Below are positions 1-9,132 of a stretch of 64,000 bases of DNA, one piece after another. How positions within the stretch are numbered: the first letter of the stretch is position 1; every line of letters starts with the position of its first letter. Below the pieces are notes generated by a model, which saw only the letters and a list, made by a program, of their open reading frames with translations, had not been told where the DNA came from and did not search any database. The DNA lies in assembly GCA_014359885.1 (NCBI GenBank), contig JACIYN010000002.1:62001-126000 (forward strand), written 5' to 3'. Position numbers and translations under genes: made by a program. The stretch comes from Desulfacinum sp. Its GTDB lineage: Bacteria; Desulfobacterota; Syntrophobacteria; Syntrophobacterales; DSM-9756.

Positions 1-453
1 ACGGCCGGCAACGCTTCGGGAATCAACGACGGCGCGGCGATTCTCGTGGTCATGTCGGAAAAGAAAGCCCAGGAGTTGGGCCTGACGCCCCTGGCGGCCA
101 TCCGCTCCTACGCCTCCGCCGGCGTGGACCCCGCCATCATGGGCACGGGCCCCATCCCCGCCAGCCGCAAGGCCCTGGAAAAGGCGGGATGGACGGTGGA
201 CGACCTGGACCTGGTGGAAGCCAATGAGGCCTTCGCCGCCCAAGCCATCGCAGTCAACAAGGAGCTGGGCTGGGATACGGCCAAGGTGAACGTGAACGGC
301 GGCGCCATCGCCATCGGCCACCCCATCGGGGCGTCCGGGGCGAGAATCCTCACCACGTTGCTGTACGAAATGAAGCGGCGGGACGCCAAGAAGGGGCTGG
401 CCACGCTTTGCATCGGCGGAGGCCAGGGCACGGCTCTCACCGTCGAACGCTAG
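1..453 (+). CDS. Acetyl-CoA acetyltransferase (thiolase), 3' part
   Basis: The gene enters from the left edge and is open in frame 1 from base 1, so about 150 C-terminal residues are visible. They carry the family signatures: NEAFAAQ, then GHPIGASGA with the catalytic His (codon at 319), then CIGGGQG with the second catalytic Cys (codon at 409). Biosynthetic or degradative thiolases of this type join or cleave acetyl-CoA and acyl-CoA in the cytoplasm. It lies 38 bp upstream of an enoyl-CoA hydratase and is followed by an acyl-CoA dehydrogenase, so it probably belongs to a beta-oxidation or butyryl-CoA operon. The substrate chain length cannot be judged from this fragment. Confidence 0.95.
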   Translation, partial: TAGNASGINDGAAILVVMSEKKAQELGLTPLAAIRSYASAGVDPAIMGTGPIPASRKALEKAGWTVDDLDLVEANEAFAAQAIAVNKELGWDTAKVNVNGGAIAIGHPIGASGARILTTLLYEMKRRDAKKGLATLCIGGGQGTALTVER

Positions 454-491
454 CACAACTTCTCACACAACCTGCAAGGAGGCGCTGAGTC

Positions 492-1286
492 ATGGATTTT
501 CAAAACATCCTTTTCGAAGTTCGGGACGACGGCGTGGCCCTCATCACCTTCAACCGTCCCAAAGCCCTGAACGCACTGAATCCCCAAACTCTGGAAGAAT
601 TGGCTCGCGCGGTGGCTGCGGCCCGCGATGACGACGCCGTCCGGGTGGTAGTGCTCACCGGCGCCGGGGACAAGGCCTTTGTGGCCGGCGCCGACATCAC
701 GGAACTCCAGAAGATGAATCCCCTGGAAGCGCGCCTTTTCGCCCAGAAAGGGCAAGATGTCTTCTTCAGCCTGGAAGATCTGCCGAAACCCGTGATCGCC
801 TGCGTGAACGGATTCGCCCTGGGCGGCGGATGCGAACTGGCCATGAGCTGCGATTTTATCTACGCCTCGGATAAGGCCAAGTTCGGGCAGCCGGAAATCA
901 ACCTGGGCATCATCCCCGGCTTCGGCGGCACCCAGCGGCTCGCCCGGCTGGTGGGGCGCGCCAAGGCCAAGGAATTGTGCATGACCGGGGAGATGATCGA
1001 CGCCCAGCAGGCCAAGGAGCTGGGTCTCGTGGCCAAGGTCTTCCCCCACGAGGCCCTTCTGGAGGAAACGCTCAAGACCGCCACGGCCATGGCCGCCAAG
1101 AGCTGCACGGCCCTTCGGGCCATCAAGCAGGTGGTGGACCGGGGCATGGATGCGGACCTCAAGACGGGATGCGCCCTGGAAGCCGAAGCGTTCGGCGTCT
1201 GTTTCGCCAGCCAGGACGCCAAGGAAGGCACCACGGCGTTTCTCGAGAAGCGAAAGCCGGTCTTCAAGGGTTCCTTCACCAGCTGA
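492..1286 (+). CDS. Enoyl-CoA hydratase (crotonase family)
   Basis: This 264-residue protein has normal crotonase length. The oxyanion-hole and CoA-binding segment AGADITEL lies near residue 75, GFALGGGCELAMSCDF near 105-120, and GQPEINLGIIPGFGGTQRL follows. The two Glu residues used to hydrate trans-2-enoyl-CoA are in CEL and PEI. AAGGAGG lies 9 nt before the ATG. Its place between a thiolase and an acyl-CoA dehydrogenase fits the hydration step of a short-chain acyl-CoA cycle, in either direction. The crotonase fold also covers isomerases and other enzymes, but retention of both Glu favours hydratase. Confidence 0.93.
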   Translation: MDFQNILFEVRDDGVALITFNRPKALNALNPQTLEELARAVAAARDDDAVRVVVLTGAGDKAFVAGADITELQKMNPLEARLFAQKGQDVFFSLEDLPKPVIACVNGFALGGGCELAMSCDFIYASDKAKFGQPEINLGIIPGFGGTQRLARLVGRAKAKELCMTGEMIDAQQAKELGLVAKVFPHEALLEETLKTATAMAAKSCTALRAIKQVVDRGMDADLKTGCALEAEAFGVCFASQDAKEGTTAFLEKRKPVFKGSFTS

Positions 1287-1340
1287 GCCGGCGATGTGCC
1301 GAGAGACTTTGTCCAACCCTGTGCGCGCGGAGGACGAGCG

Positions 1341-2489
1341 ATGCATTTCGAACTGACCGAAGAACAACGCATGATCCAAGACATGGCCCGCAAGTTCGCC
1401 GAGCGGGAGATCGCGCCCGTGGCGGCCGAATTGGACCGCACCCACAAGCACCCGGAAGAGATCGTCAAGAAAATGGGCGAGCTGGGCCTCATGGGCATCA
1501 CCATCCCGCCGGAATACGGCGGAGCCGGCATGGACTACGTGAGCTACGTCCTGGCCATGATCGAGATCTCCAAGGCCTGTGCTTCCTGCGGCGTGATCAT
1601 GAGCGTCTGCAACAGCCTCTACAATTTTCCCGTCTACACCTACGGCACCGAAGAGCAGAAGCAGCAGTTCCTCACCCCGGTGGCCAGCGGCGAATACCTG
1701 GGCTGCTACGGCCTCACGGAAGCCGGGGCCGGATCGGATCCCGCCAAGATGCGCACCACGGCCGTTCTCGACGGGAACGAGTGGGTCATCAACGGTGAGA
1801 AGAAGTTCATCACCAACGGCAACGTGGCCCGCTACTGCGTCCTGGCCGCCGTGACCGACAAAGAGAAGGGATACAAGGGAATCAGCTCCTTCCTGGTGGA
1901 CCTGCACAACACGCCGGGCTTCAAGGTGGGACGCGTGGAGGAAAAGCTCGGCATCAACGCTTCCGGGACGGCGGAGCTCATTTTTGAAGATGCGCGCATC
2001 CCCAAGGAGAATCTCCTGGGAAAGGAAGGCGAAGGCTTCAAACAGATGCTCACCACCCTGGACGGAGGCCGGATCGGGATCGCCTCCCAGGCCATCGGCA
2101 TCGGCCGGGCCGTCCTGGAAGAGGCCATCGAATACGCCAAGACCCGCGAGCAGTTCGGTCGGCCCATCGCCTCTTTCCAGGCCATCCAGTGGAAGCTGGC
2201 GGACATGGCCACGCAGTTGGATGCCGCCGAACTGCTCACCCTGCGCGCCGCCTGGCTGGAGCAGAACGGCCGCGGCTATGAAAAGGAAGCGGCCATGGCC
2301 AAGCTCTTTGCATCGGACACGGCCATGTGGGCCGCCGTGGAGGGCGTGCAGATCCTGGGCGGCTACGGCTACTGCAAGGAATACCCCATGGAACGGCACA
2401 TGCGCGATGCCAAGATCACCCAGATCTACGAAGGCACCAACGAGATCATGCGCCTGGTGATTTCCCGAAACATCCTGGGCAAGTTCTAA
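1341..2489 (+). CDS. Acyl-CoA dehydrogenase, short-chain type
   Basis: This FAD enzyme oxidises acyl-CoA to trans-2-enoyl-CoA and passes electrons to ETF. I chose the ATG at 1341 because GGAGG lies just before it and the protein then begins with the family N-terminus FELTEEQRMIQDMARKFAERE. The product is 382 residues, the usual length. Visible signatures are YGLTEAGAGSDPAKMRTTA (FAD/substrate loop), the EQFGRPIASFQAIQ segment and QIYEGTNEIMRLVI, which holds the catalytic Glu typical of butyryl/short-chain dehydrogenases. It ends the thiolase-hydratase operon and is followed directly by a terminator. An upstream start at 1296 in the same frame has no family-like N-terminus. Confidence 0.95.
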   Translation: MHFELTEEQRMIQDMARKFAEREIAPVAAELDRTHKHPEEIVKKMGELGLMGITIPPEYGGAGMDYVSYVLAMIEISKACASCGVIMSVCNSLYNFPVYTYGTEEQKQQFLTPVASGEYLGCYGLTEAGAGSDPAKMRTTAVLDGNEWVINGEKKFITNGNVARYCVLAAVTDKEKGYKGISSFLVDLHNTPGFKVGRVEEKLGINASGTAELIFEDARIPKENLLGKEGEGFKQMLTTLDGGRIGIASQAIGIGRAVLEEAIEYAKTREQFGRPIASFQAIQWKLADMATQLDAAELLTLRAAWLEQNGRGYEKEAAMAKLFASDTAMWAAVEGVQILGGYGYCKEYPMERHMRDAKITQIYEGTNEIMRLVISRNILGKF

Positions 2490-2512
2490 GCGGAAAGCTA
2501 CTCCCCCAAGAG

Positions 2513-2550
2513 AAAGCCCCGGAAGGCATCTTCGCCTTTCGGGGCTTTTC
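2513..2550 (+). terminator. Intrinsic terminator of the beta-oxidation operon
   Basis: A 15-bp stem (AAAGCCCCGGAAGGC with GCCTTTCGGGGCTTT, one wobble pair) closes a 6-nt loop and runs into TTTTC. It starts 24 bp after the acyl-CoA dehydrogenase stop codon. Confidence 0.9.
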
Positions 2551-2627
2551 TTTGGGGAAACCGCAGGCCGCTTAACTGGAAATTCGTACTGCCCGGCGAA
2601 GGCCCCGCGAGGCCCTCGCCGGCAAAA

Positions 2628-2819
2628 TTACATGCCCTGCAGCCGACGCATACGGCGCTGGATCCTCTTGATGGCCTTCTTCCGCTTGATGCGGCGGCGC
2701 TCACCCTTGGAGAGGTAGTAATTGTGGCGTCGCAGCACCGGCTGGACGTTCTTTTGAAAATCCTTCCGGAGCTTGCGAATCTTTTTCTCGAAACTCTCCC
2801 TGCTCTCCGGCTCCGTCAT
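2628..2819 (-). CDS. rpsU: Ribosomal protein bS21
   Basis: This 63-residue, very basic protein has the bS21 pattern: ESFEKKIRKLRKDFQKN, then the helix-breaking HNYYLSKGERRRIKRKKAIKR and an Arg-rich tail. S21 sits on the 30S platform near the anti-Shine-Dalgarno end of 16S rRNA and helps start translation. The ATG at 2819 follows AGGTG at 9 nt. It is downstream of the fusA-type gene on the same strand, 179 bp away, with a hairpin between them, so it may be cotranscribed or have its own promoter. No dnaG or yqeY neighbours are present, unlike in many other phyla. Confidence 0.95.
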   Translation of the reverse strand: MTEPESRESFEKKIRKLRKDFQKNVQPVLRRHNYYLSKGERRRIKRKKAIKRIQRRMRRLQGM

Positions 2820-2882
2820 TCAGATTTCACCTGCCTTTCAAGAACAAAAAGACCCACAAGGGGATCTTCTTGCATAAAGTTG

Positions 2883-2909
2883 CCTTCCCGGCCGGAAGGC
2901 CCGGGAAGG
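2883..2909 (-). terminator. Stem-loop between fusA and rpsU
   Basis: A perfect 9-bp inverted repeat, CCTTCCCGG and CCGGGAAGG, surrounds a 9-nt loop that is itself GC-rich. On the minus strand it is followed only by CAACTTTA, not a full U-run. It may be a weak terminator after fusA or a processing site rather than a full stop. Confidence 0.4.
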
Positions 2910-2998
2910 CTCGTCTCCATTTGCAGCCTGACGGTATCTTGCGATCTTAGGGCGTTTACCATGGTCCGCCGCTTCTGGCAAGCCCTTTAAGCCGAAGG

Positions 2999-5053
2999 TC
3001 ACTTGCCGCCCCATGGTTCACACAACACATCATAGCGCGCGAACTGCATGGTGAAGGTGGCCCTCCCCTGGGTTGCCGAACGCAAGGCCGTGGAGTAGCC
3101 GAACATCTTGGACAGGGCCACGGTGGCATCCACCACCTGGATGGCCTTTTTGGCCGTGATCCCCTCAATCCGGGCCTTGCGCAGGTTGAGGTCCCCGATG
3201 ACCTCCCCCAGGAACTCTTCCGGCACCAAAACTTCCACCGCCATGTACGGTTCCAGCAGGGTGGGCTGAGCTTTCTGGCAGGCATCCCGAAACGCCATGG
3301 TCGCCGCCACCCGATAGGCCAGCTCGGTGGAAGCCCCCTCCCGATGCTCCCCGCCGACGATGCTCACTTCCACATCCACCACGGGGTAGCCCATGAGTTC
3401 ACCGCTGGTGAGGGCATCGGATACTCCCTGCTCCACCGCCGCCAGGAACTCTTCCGGGATGGAGGCATCCCGCACCCGGTGTACAATCCGATTCCCCTTC
3501 CCGCGCTCCCGGGGCTCCACGTGCACTTCCACCACCGCGTAGTGCTTGGTACCTCCGATGTCCCGATCGAAGACGCCGCGGCCCAGGGCCGGCTGTTGAA
3601 CCGTCTCCCTGTACACCACCTGAGGCTTGCCGGCGTTGACCCCCACACCGTAGTCGCGCTGCAGCCTGGTGACGAGGATCTCCAGATGCAGTTCGCCCAT
3701 ACCGCGAATGACGATCTGGCCCGTATCCTGATCCTCGTAGAATCGAAACGTGGGATCCTCTTCGGCCAGCTTTTGAAGAGAATCCATGAGCTTTTCCTGG
3801 TCGCCCCGGGTCTTGGGCTCCACGGCCACCGAGATCACGGGCTCGTACACATCGATGGCTTCCAACAGAATCGGGTGCTTTTCGTCGCAAAGGGTGTCTC
3901 CCGTGCTGGCGGACTTGAGACCCATGAGGGCCACGATGGCGCCCGCACCGGCCTCTTCCAGGCGCTCCCGCTTGTTGGCGTGCATCCGAAAGATACGCGA
4001 AAGCTTTTCCCGGGTCCCCTGCCGGGCGTTGTAGATCACATCCCCCGCCCGCATCTTCCCCGAGTAGATCCGGGTATAGGTCAACTTGCGGCCCTGATCC
4101 ATGAAGATCTTGAACGCCAGGGCGGCCAGAGGCTCTTCGTCGCTGGTGAGCCGTTCCAAGGGCGCCTTGGTCACCGGATCGATCCCCCGCACGGGCGGCA
4201 CGTCCAACGGGCACGGCAGATAATCCACCACGCCATCCAGGAGTGGTTGGATGCCCTTGTTGCGGAGCGCTGCGCCGCAAAGCACCGGGACCACTTTCAG
4301 CTCCAAGGTGAGGCGGCGAAGGACCTTCTGGATCTCAGGGGTGGTTATCTCGGCGCCTTCCAGATACTTCTCCATGAGCTCGTCGTCCCATTCCGCCACC
4401 TGGGAGACCAACTGCTCCCGGGCCTCCCGAGCTTGATCCATCAGGGCGTCGTCGATGGGAACAAGCTGGAACTCGGCCCCCAGCGTCTCGTCCTTCCAGA
4501 CGATCTGCTGCATGGTCAACAGGTCCACCACGCCGCGAAAGTCCGATTCACACCCCACGGGGATCTGGACCGGCACGGGGTTGGCATGGAGTTTCTCCTT
4601 CATCTGCTCCAGCACCTGATGAAAGTCCGCGCCGATCCGGTCCATCTTGTTCACAAAGGCGATCTTGGGAACACCGTACTTGTCCGCCTGGTGCCACACG
4701 GTCTCCGACTGCGGCTCCACGCCACCCACGGCACAAAAGACGGCCACCACCCCGTCCAGAACCCGCAGGGACCGCTCCACTTCGATGGTGAAGTCCACAT
4801 GGCCGGGCGTGTCGATGAGCTGGATCTGGTGACCTTTCCACTCGCAGGTGGTCACGGCGGAGGTGATCGTAATCCCGCGCTCCTGTTCCTGTTCCATCCA
4901 GTCCATGACGGCCGTGCCTTCATGGACCTCGCCGATCTTATAGGAGCGTCCGGTGTAGTAGAGAATGCGCTCGCTGACCGTGGTCTTGCCCGCGTCGATA
5001 TGGGCGATGATGCCGATGTTTCGGATCTTCTTTAGCCGGGATGGCGCTGGCAT
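2999..5053 (-). CDS. fusA: Elongation factor G, divergent paralogue type
   Basis: This 684-residue translational GTPase has G1 AHIDAGKTT (17-25), the DTPGHVDF segment (81-88), NKMD (135-138) and a full set of EF-G domains II-V. EF-G moves tRNA and mRNA on the ribosome, or recycles ribosomes in some paralogues. The tip of domain IV reads [13 protein letters not shown] (498-510) instead of the usual SGG.GQYG loop, and domain V has [12 protein letters not shown] where canonical EF-G has an NSRRG motif. That resembles the paired EF-G subfamilies known in spirochaetes, planctomycetes and deltaproteobacteria; assigning it to one of them is my inference. It lies outside the str operon. A promoter with TTGACA is visible 50-78 bp upstream. 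Confidence 0.9.
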   Translation of the reverse strand: MPAPSRLKKIRNIGIIAHIDAGKTTVSERILYYTGRSYKIGEVHEGTAVMDWMEQEQERGITITSAVTTCEWKGHQIQLIDTPGHVDFTIEVERSLRVLDGVVAVFCAVGGVEPQSETVWHQADKYGVPKIAFVNKMDRIGADFHQVLEQMKEKLHANPVPVQIPVGCESDFRGVVDLLTMQQIVWKDETLGAEFQLVPIDDALMDQAREAREQLVSQVAEWDDELMEKYLEGAEITTPEIQKVLRRLTLELKVVPVLCGAALRNKGIQPLLDGVVDYLPCPLDVPPVRGIDPVTKAPLERLTSDEEPLAALAFKIFMDQGRKLTYTRIYSGKMRAGDVIYNARQGTREKLSRIFRMHANKRERLEEAGAGAIVALMGLKSASTGDTLCDEKHPILLEAIDVYEPVISVAVEPKTRGDQEKLMDSLQKLAEEDPTFRFYEDQDTGQIVIRGMGELHLEILVTRLQRDYGVGVNAGKPQVVYRETVQQPALGRGVFDRDIGGTKHYAVVEVHVEPRERGKGNRIVHRVRDASIPEEFLAAVEQGVSDALTSGELMGYPVVDVEVSIVGGEHREGASTELAYRVAATMAFRDACQKAQPTLLEPYMAVEVLVPEEFLGEVIGDLNLRKARIEGITAKKAIQVVDATVALSKMFGYSTALRSATQGRATFTMQFARYDVLCEPWGGK

Positions 5054-5102
5054 CTCTTCTCTGCTCCTTCCTTGTCAAGGCCTGGCGCACACACGTGGGC
5101 CA

Positions 5103-5131
5103 ACACTATGGAAACTCAGGGAAAGTGTCAA
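5103..5131 (-). promoter_or_regulatory. Sigma70-type promoter of fusA
   Basis: On the minus strand TTGACA (5131-5126) is followed after exactly 17 nt by TAGTGT (5108-5103). The fusA ATG is at 5053. The -35 is perfect but the -10 is weak. Confidence 0.55.
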
Positions 5132-5223
5132 GAAATCACCACCGTCCTCTTGCAGTGGACGATTTTCTGCTTAATTTATTAGTTTAAGGTAATCCAATAA
5201 CATCGCAAGGAGGAGCGGATCCC

Positions 5224-5439
5224 ATGATGATGGCAAAGCCTCAACGCACCCGCCGACAGGAGCCCCCAGCCAACGGTGTGGATTTGGTCCCGAATCCCGT
5301 CCTTTGCCGGGAAGGACGCGGTATCCGTCATTTTGCCTGCGTCCACTACGATGCCTGCCTGGACAAGGCCGCCAAAGGCATGTGGACCGGCTTTACCTGC
5401 GCCGAATGCGGCTTTTACAATTCCCGCGAACGCGAATGA
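5224..5439 (+). CDS. Small Cys-rich protein, possible zinc ribbon
   Basis: This 71-residue ORF has no function I recognise. AAGGAGG lies 9 nt before the first of three consecutive ATG codons, which argues for real translation. Five Cys occur at 28, 39, 45, 59 and 62. The last two form C-A-E-C in a TCAECGFYN context that looks like one knuckle of a zinc ribbon. There is no signal peptide or membrane segment. It stands alone between the divergent fusA and convergent rplQ and is followed by a strong terminator that it shares with rplQ. Confidence 0.7.
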   Translation: MMMAKPQRTRRQEPPANGVDLVPNPVLCREGRGIRHFACVHYDACLDKAAKGMWTGFTCAECGFYNSRERE

Positions 5440-5462
5440 CCCGCCGGCCTCGTATGGGAAGC

Positions 5463-5499
5463 AAAGAGCCCAACGTCCCCCGGGACGTTGGGCTCTTTT
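5463..5499. terminator. Bidirectional terminator between the small ORF and rplQ
   Basis: A perfect 17-bp inverted repeat (AAAGAGCCCAACGTCCC and its complement) has a minimal loop. It is flanked by T-rich sequence on the plus strand and by an A-run that gives Us on the minus strand. It lies between convergent genes ending at 5439 and 5540 and can serve both. Confidence 0.92.
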
Positions 5500-5539
5500 T
5501 CTGTCGACCTCAGGAAAGACGCCTCCACCGCAGGCCGGG

Positions 5540-6022
5540 TTATTCCGACTCCTTATCCGCCCCACCCTGGGTTTCGGCTTCCGCTCCTGCGCCGTCCGCG
5601 GCCGCCTTCGGCTGGCTCTCTTCTGCGGCCTTTTCCGCCTTGGCGGGCTTCTTGGCCTTCTGAACCTCGCCTCCCACCAGCTCAATGAGGCACATGGGAG
5701 CCGCGTCGCCGCGGCGGTATCCCATCTTGACGATCCGCGTGTATCCCCCGGGCCGGTCCTGGTAGCGTGGGCCCAACTCGGCGAAAAGCTTGTGAACCAC
5801 GGCCTTGCTTCGCACCACCGCCAAGGCCTGGCGCCGTGCATGCAGGTCGCCGCGCTTGCCCAGCGTGATCATGGAGTCGGTCCAGCGGCGAATCTCTTTC
5901 GCCTTGGGCACGGTGGTGTAGATGCGCTCATGTTCCAGCAGCGAAGTCACCATATTCCGAAACATGGCCAAGCGGTGACTGGAAGTCCGATTCAGCTTCC
6001 GACCAGATTTCCTGTGGCGCAT
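5540..6022 (-). CDS. rplQ: Ribosomal protein bL17 with long acidic/Ala-rich tail
   Basis: The N-terminal 117 residues are a typical bL17: [20 protein letters not shown], the [19 protein letters not shown] segment and [18 protein letters not shown]. Unlike the E. coli protein it carries about 40 further residues rich in Lys, Ala, Glu and Gln that are probably disordered; such tails vary between phyla. bL17 lies near the peptide exit tunnel of the 50S subunit. The gene ends the alpha operon, 2 bp after rpoA, and is followed by a bidirectional terminator, so it closes the 32-kb superoperon. Confidence 0.97.
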   Translation of the reverse strand: MRHRKSGRKLNRTSSHRLAMFRNMVTSLLEHERIYTTVPKAKEIRRWTDSMITLGKRGDLHARRQALAVVRSKAVVHKLFAELGPRYQDRPGGYTRIVKMGYRRGDAAPMCLIELVGGEVQKAKKPAKAEKAAEESQPKAAADGAGAEAETQGGADKESE

Positions 6023-6024
6023 GG

Positions 6025-7035
6025 CTATTCCTCTTCCTTTCTTCTCTGCTCAATCTCCTCGCGACTCGGGAAGTTTTCCAGTTGCATCCCGAGGGAGAGT
6101 CCCATCTCGGCGAGAATTTCCTTGATTTCGTTGAGGGATTTCCGGCCGAAGTTCTTCGTCTTGAGCATCTCCGCTTCCGTCTTCTGCACCAGCTCACCGA
6201 TGTAGCGGATGTCGGCGTTTTTGAGGCAATTGGCACTGCGCACGGAAAGTTCCAGCTCGTCGACGCTCCGAAAGAGGTTCTCGTTGAATACGGGTTCCTT
6301 TTCCTCCTCGGCCTCCTCCACAGGTTCTTCGTACTCCTCGAAATTGATGAAGACCGCCAACTGTTCCTTGAGGATCTTGGCGGCCAAGGCCAGGGCGTCT
6401 TCCGGACTGACGCTGCCGTCGGTCCAGATCTCCATGGTCAGCTTGTCGTAGTCCGTGCGTTGACCCACGCGGGCCTGGGTCACGTTGTAGCTGACCTTTC
6501 GAACCGGCGTAAAGATGGCATCGATGGGGATCAACCCGATCGTTTCCGTGGCGGCCGAATCCCAGTCGGCAGGCACGTATCCTTTGCCCTCGTCCACGGT
6601 GAGCTCCATGCGGACCTTACCGTCCTTGGCCAGCGTGCAGATGGGCAGATCCTTATTGAGAATCGTTACGGAAGAGTCCCCCTGGATGTCCCCCGCAGTA
6701 ACCAGCCCCTCGCCTTCCTTTTCCAACACGAGCTGCTTCGGACCATCGCCGTCCAAACGCAGCCGCACCTCCTTCAGGTTCAGGATGATGTCGGTCACGT
6801 CTTCCACAACGCCCGGCGCCGAGGAAAATTCGTGCAACACACCGTCGATCTTCACGGCCGTGATGGCGGCCCCCCGAAGCGATGAGAGCAAGACCCGCCG
6901 AAGGGCGTTGCCGAGCGTGGTTCCAAAACCCCGTTCCAACGGCTCGCACGTAAACTTGGCGTATCGGGTCGGGTCCTCTCCCGCCTCGATCTCCAAACGC
7001 TTCGGCCGAATCAACTCGCGCCAATTCTTTTGCAT
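6025..7035 (-). CDS. rpoA: RNA polymerase alpha subunit
   Basis: The 336-residue alpha subunit nucleates RNA polymerase assembly and contacts activators and UP elements. The N-terminal dimerisation domain has [26 protein letters not shown] (about 30-55). The C-terminal domain has [19 protein letters not shown] and [13 protein letters not shown]. An acidic linker rich in Glu joins them. I prefer the ATG at 7035 (MQKNWREL); an in-frame ATG 12 nt earlier directly abuts the GAAGGA that would serve 7035. It follows rpsD and precedes rplQ by 2 bp, the standard alpha operon order. Confidence 0.97.
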   Translation of the reverse strand: MQKNWRELIRPKRLEIEAGEDPTRYAKFTCEPLERGFGTTLGNALRRVLLSSLRGAAITAVKIDGVLHEFSSAPGVVEDVTDIILNLKEVRLRLDGDGPKQLVLEKEGEGLVTAGDIQGDSSVTILNKDLPICTLAKDGKVRMELTVDEGKGYVPADWDSAATETIGLIPIDAIFTPVRKVSYNVTQARVGQRTDYDKLTMEIWTDGSVSPEDALALAAKILKEQLAVFINFEEYEEPVEEAEEEKEPVFNENLFRSVDELELSVRSANCLKNADIRYIGELVQKTEAEMLKTKNFGRKSLNEIKEILAEMGLSLGMQLENFPSREEIEQRRKEEE

Positions 7036-7161
7036 ACCTGTCCCCATTCCTTCAATAAAACGCGTCCGCCGGCGGCGGCTTCTCCCGTCCCTTCAAGAAA
7101 AAAAACCCGCACGGCCGGCGGCCCCCAGGGGGCCTCCAGCCGGCCGGTCGGAAATTCATCG

Positions 7162-7788
7162 TTACTTGGAGTAGAACTCCACCACCAGGTGTTCCTGGAC
7201 GGGCATCGGGATCTCTTCGCGTGTCGGAAGAGTGCGGAAAACACCCTGGTACTTGTCTTTGTCCAGCTCCAGCCACGGCATCAGCCCGCGCCGGGGCAGC
7301 GCCTCCAGGGCCTCGTTGATGACGCCCACCTGCCGGCTCTTTTCCCGAACCGCGATCACGTCCCCGGGGCGCAGCAGGTAGGACGGAATGTTCACCTTCC
7401 GGCCGTTGACCAGGAAGTGCCCGTGGCGAACCAGCTGACGCGCCTGGGACCGCGAGTTGGCAAAGCCAAGCCGGAAGACCGTGTTGTCCAGTCTCCTCTC
7501 CAGGAGGATCAGGAAGTTGGTACCCGTCACGCCCTTCTGGCGGTCCGCTTCCTTGAAGTAGGACTTGAACTGTTTTTCCTGGAGGCCGTAGATTCTCTTG
7601 ATCTTCTGCTTTTCCCGAAGCTGGATGCCGTAGTCCGAGAGCTTGCCGCGCCGCTGACCGTGTTGTCCCGGTGCATAGCTCCGACGTTCATAGGCACACT
7701 TGTCCGAAAAGCACCGGTCGCCCTTGAGATAGAGCTTCATGCTTTCGCGCCGACACAGCCGACACACAGGACCAGTATATCGAGCCAA
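7162..7788 (-). CDS. rpsD: Ribosomal protein uS4, TTG start
   Basis: From the TTG at 7788 the protein is 208 residues beginning [14 protein letters not shown], exactly the usual uS4 length and N-terminus. AGGAGG lies 8 nt upstream of that TTG. An ATG further upstream would place the Shine-Dalgarno inside the gene. The N-terminal Cys pairs (CRLC and the later C-x4-C) indicate the zinc-binding form, and the S4 RNA-binding domain spans about 95-160 ([32 protein letters not shown] region). uS4 starts 30S assembly and in many bacteria regulates the alpha operon. Confidence 0.97.
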   Translation of the reverse strand: MARYTGPVCRLCRRESMKLYLKGDRCFSDKCAYERRSYAPGQHGQRRGKLSDYGIQLREKQKIKRIYGLQEKQFKSYFKEADRQKGVTGTNFLILLERRLDNTVFRLGFANSRSQARQLVRHGHFLVNGRKVNIPSYLLRPGDVIAVREKSRQVGVINEALEALPRRGLMPWLELDKDKYQGVFRTLPTREEIPMPVQEHLVVEFYSK

Positions 7789-7871
7789 AACCGAATCCTC
7801 CTCTTCCACCCACAACGTATCCGCCCGGGCGCCCCCTCAAGGGCCCGCTCCAGACGGCCACGGTTTTTTCC

Positions 7872-8264
7872 TTAAACGCGTCGTCTCTTGGGAGGACGGC
7901 ACCCATTGTGCGGGATGGGAGTCACGTCCTTGATGAGCGTCACATTCAACCCGGCGGCCTGCAAGGCCCGAAGCGCGGCCTCACGGCCCGACCCCGGACC
8001 CTTCACGTACACCTCCACGTTCTGCAGGCCATGCTCCATGGCGGCCTTGGCCGCGGCCTGAGCCGCCACCTGAGCCGCAAAAGGCGTGCTCTTGCGGGAC
8101 CCTTTGAAGCCCTGGTTCCCCCCGCTGGCCCAGGATATGGTGTTACCGCTCATATCCGTAATGGTGATGATGGTGTTATTGAACGTGGATCGAATATGAG
8201 CGATGCCGTTCTGGATGTTCTTCCGCTCTTTCTTCTTGCGAGGACCACCTCTGCCCCGTGCCAT
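7872..8264 (-). CDS. rpsK: Ribosomal protein uS11
   Basis: This 130-residue protein of the 30S platform has the [19 protein letters not shown] motif near residues 19-37, [18 protein letters not shown] and a basic C-terminus PPKRRRV. It contacts the E-site region and the 3' end of 16S rRNA. The ATG at 8264 is 19 bp after the rpsM stop codon, and rpsD follows, as in the standard alpha operon. Confidence 0.98.
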   Translation of the reverse strand: MARGRGGPRKKKERKNIQNGIAHIRSTFNNTIITITDMSGNTISWASGGNQGFKGSRKSTPFAAQVAAQAAAKAAMEHGLQNVEVYVKGPGSGREAALRALQAAGLNVTLIKDVTPIPHNGCRPPKRRRV

Positions 8265-8283
8265 GGTTATTTCACCCTCTCAA

Positions 8284-8655
8284 TCACTTTTTCTTCTTGC
8301 CGATAACAGACCGTCTGGGACCCTTCCGCGTGCGAGCGTTGGTGTGAGTCCTCTGGCCACGCACAGGAAGACCCCTGCGGTGCCGCAGTCCCCTGTAGCA
8401 ACCCAGATCCATCAAGCGCTTGATATTCATGGAGACTTCCGCCCGCAGGTCACCTTCCACCTTGTACTTGGTGTCGATGACACGGCGAATAGCGGTGATC
8501 TGCGCTTCCGTGAGATCGTCGGACTTGATTCCGGGATCCACGCCCGCTTCCGCCAGGATCTTGGAGGCGGTGGTCCGCCCGATGCCGTAGATGTAGGTCA
8601 GGGCAATCTCAATGCGTTTGTTCTTGGGTAAATCGATACCTGCAATACGTGCCAA
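8284..8655 (-). CDS. rpsM: Ribosomal protein uS13, TTG start
   Basis: The product has 123 residues with the uS13 N-terminus [25 protein letters not shown], the helix-hairpin region and the C-terminal [24 protein letters not shown]. It forms intersubunit bridges to the 50S and contacts P-site tRNA. The start codon is TTG at 8655 with GGAGGAG 6 nt upstream; no ATG gives a family-like N-terminus. It is first among the alpha operon ribosomal genes after rpmJ. Confidence 0.98.
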   Translation of the reverse strand: MARIAGIDLPKNKRIEIALTYIYGIGRTTASKILAEAGVDPGIKSDDLTEAQITAIRRVIDTKYKVEGDLRAEVSMNIKRLMDLGCYRGLRHRRGLPVRGQRTHTNARTRKGPRRSVIGKKKK

Positions 8656-8670
8656 TGCGAACTCCTCCCG

Positions 8671-8784
8671 CTAGCCTTGACGCTGCTTGTGCTTGGGGTT
8701 TTCACAGATCACCCGCACCTGGCCGTGCCGACGAATGATCTTGCACTTGCGGCAGATGCGCTTCACCGACGCTCGCACCTTCAT
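8671..8784 (-). CDS. rpmJ: Ribosomal protein bL36, zinc type
   Basis: This 37-residue protein reads [15 protein letters not shown] at the start and ends [10 protein letters not shown]. The zinc ligands C11, C14, C27 and H32 are all present, which marks the zinc-binding (C+) form. bL36 is a late 50S assembly protein. It lies 38 bp after infA and 15 bp before rpsM, its usual place at the spc/alpha junction. Confidence 0.97.
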   Translation of the reverse strand: MKVRASVKRICRKCKIIRRHGQVRVICENPKHKQRQG

Positions 8785-8822
8785 GCCAAACTCCCTTCCC
8801 GCAACTCGCTGTCGTTACGAAA

Positions 8823-9044
8823 TCATTTCTTGGATCGATATACGATGCGGCCACGCGTCAGATCGTAAGGGGAAAGCTCCACTGTCACCTTGTCCCCGGG
8901 CAAAATGCGGATGAAGTGCATGCGCATCTTTCCCGAGATGTGGGCGAGCACACGGTGCCCGTTTTCCAGCTCCACGCGAAACATGGCGTTTGGAAGAGGC
9001 TCAATGACAGTGCCTTCAACCTCGATCGCTTCTTCTTTGGCCAT
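8823..9044 (-). CDS. infA: Translation initiation factor IF-1
   Basis: This 73-residue OB-fold protein reads [20 protein letters not shown] at the start and carries [20 protein letters not shown] and [11 protein letters not shown], all IF-1 signatures. IF-1 blocks the A site and stabilises IF-2 and IF-3 on the 30S subunit. It follows map by 88 bp, a gap with a strong promoter, so infA and the alpha operon can be transcribed independently of the spc block. Confidence 0.97.
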   Translation of the reverse strand: MAKEEAIEVEGTVIEPLPNAMFRVELENGHRVLAHISGKMRMHFIRILPGDKVTVELSPYDLTRGRIVYRSKK

Positions 9045-9098
9045 AAATCAATCCCTTCGAACCTATAGAGTCCTCACCTGGCTCCTGCAAAGCGCTGC

Positions 9099-9127
9099 AT
9101 TATAAACACGCCCCGGGGGCCTGTAAA
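9099..9127 (-). promoter_or_regulatory. Sigma70-type promoter of infA-rpmJ-alpha operon
   Basis: On the minus strand TTTACA (9127-9122) is followed after 17 nt by a perfect TATAAT (9104-9099). It lies in the map-infA gap, 55 bp before the infA ATG. The hexamers match the consensus at 11 of 12 positions. Confidence 0.75.
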
Positions 9128-9132
9128 GCCTT

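Noticed and set aside
450..2399. A 649-residue minus-strand open frame opposite the beta-oxidation genes
   Set aside because: The plus strand encodes two clear enzymes over the same bases; the antisense product is unlike any protein.
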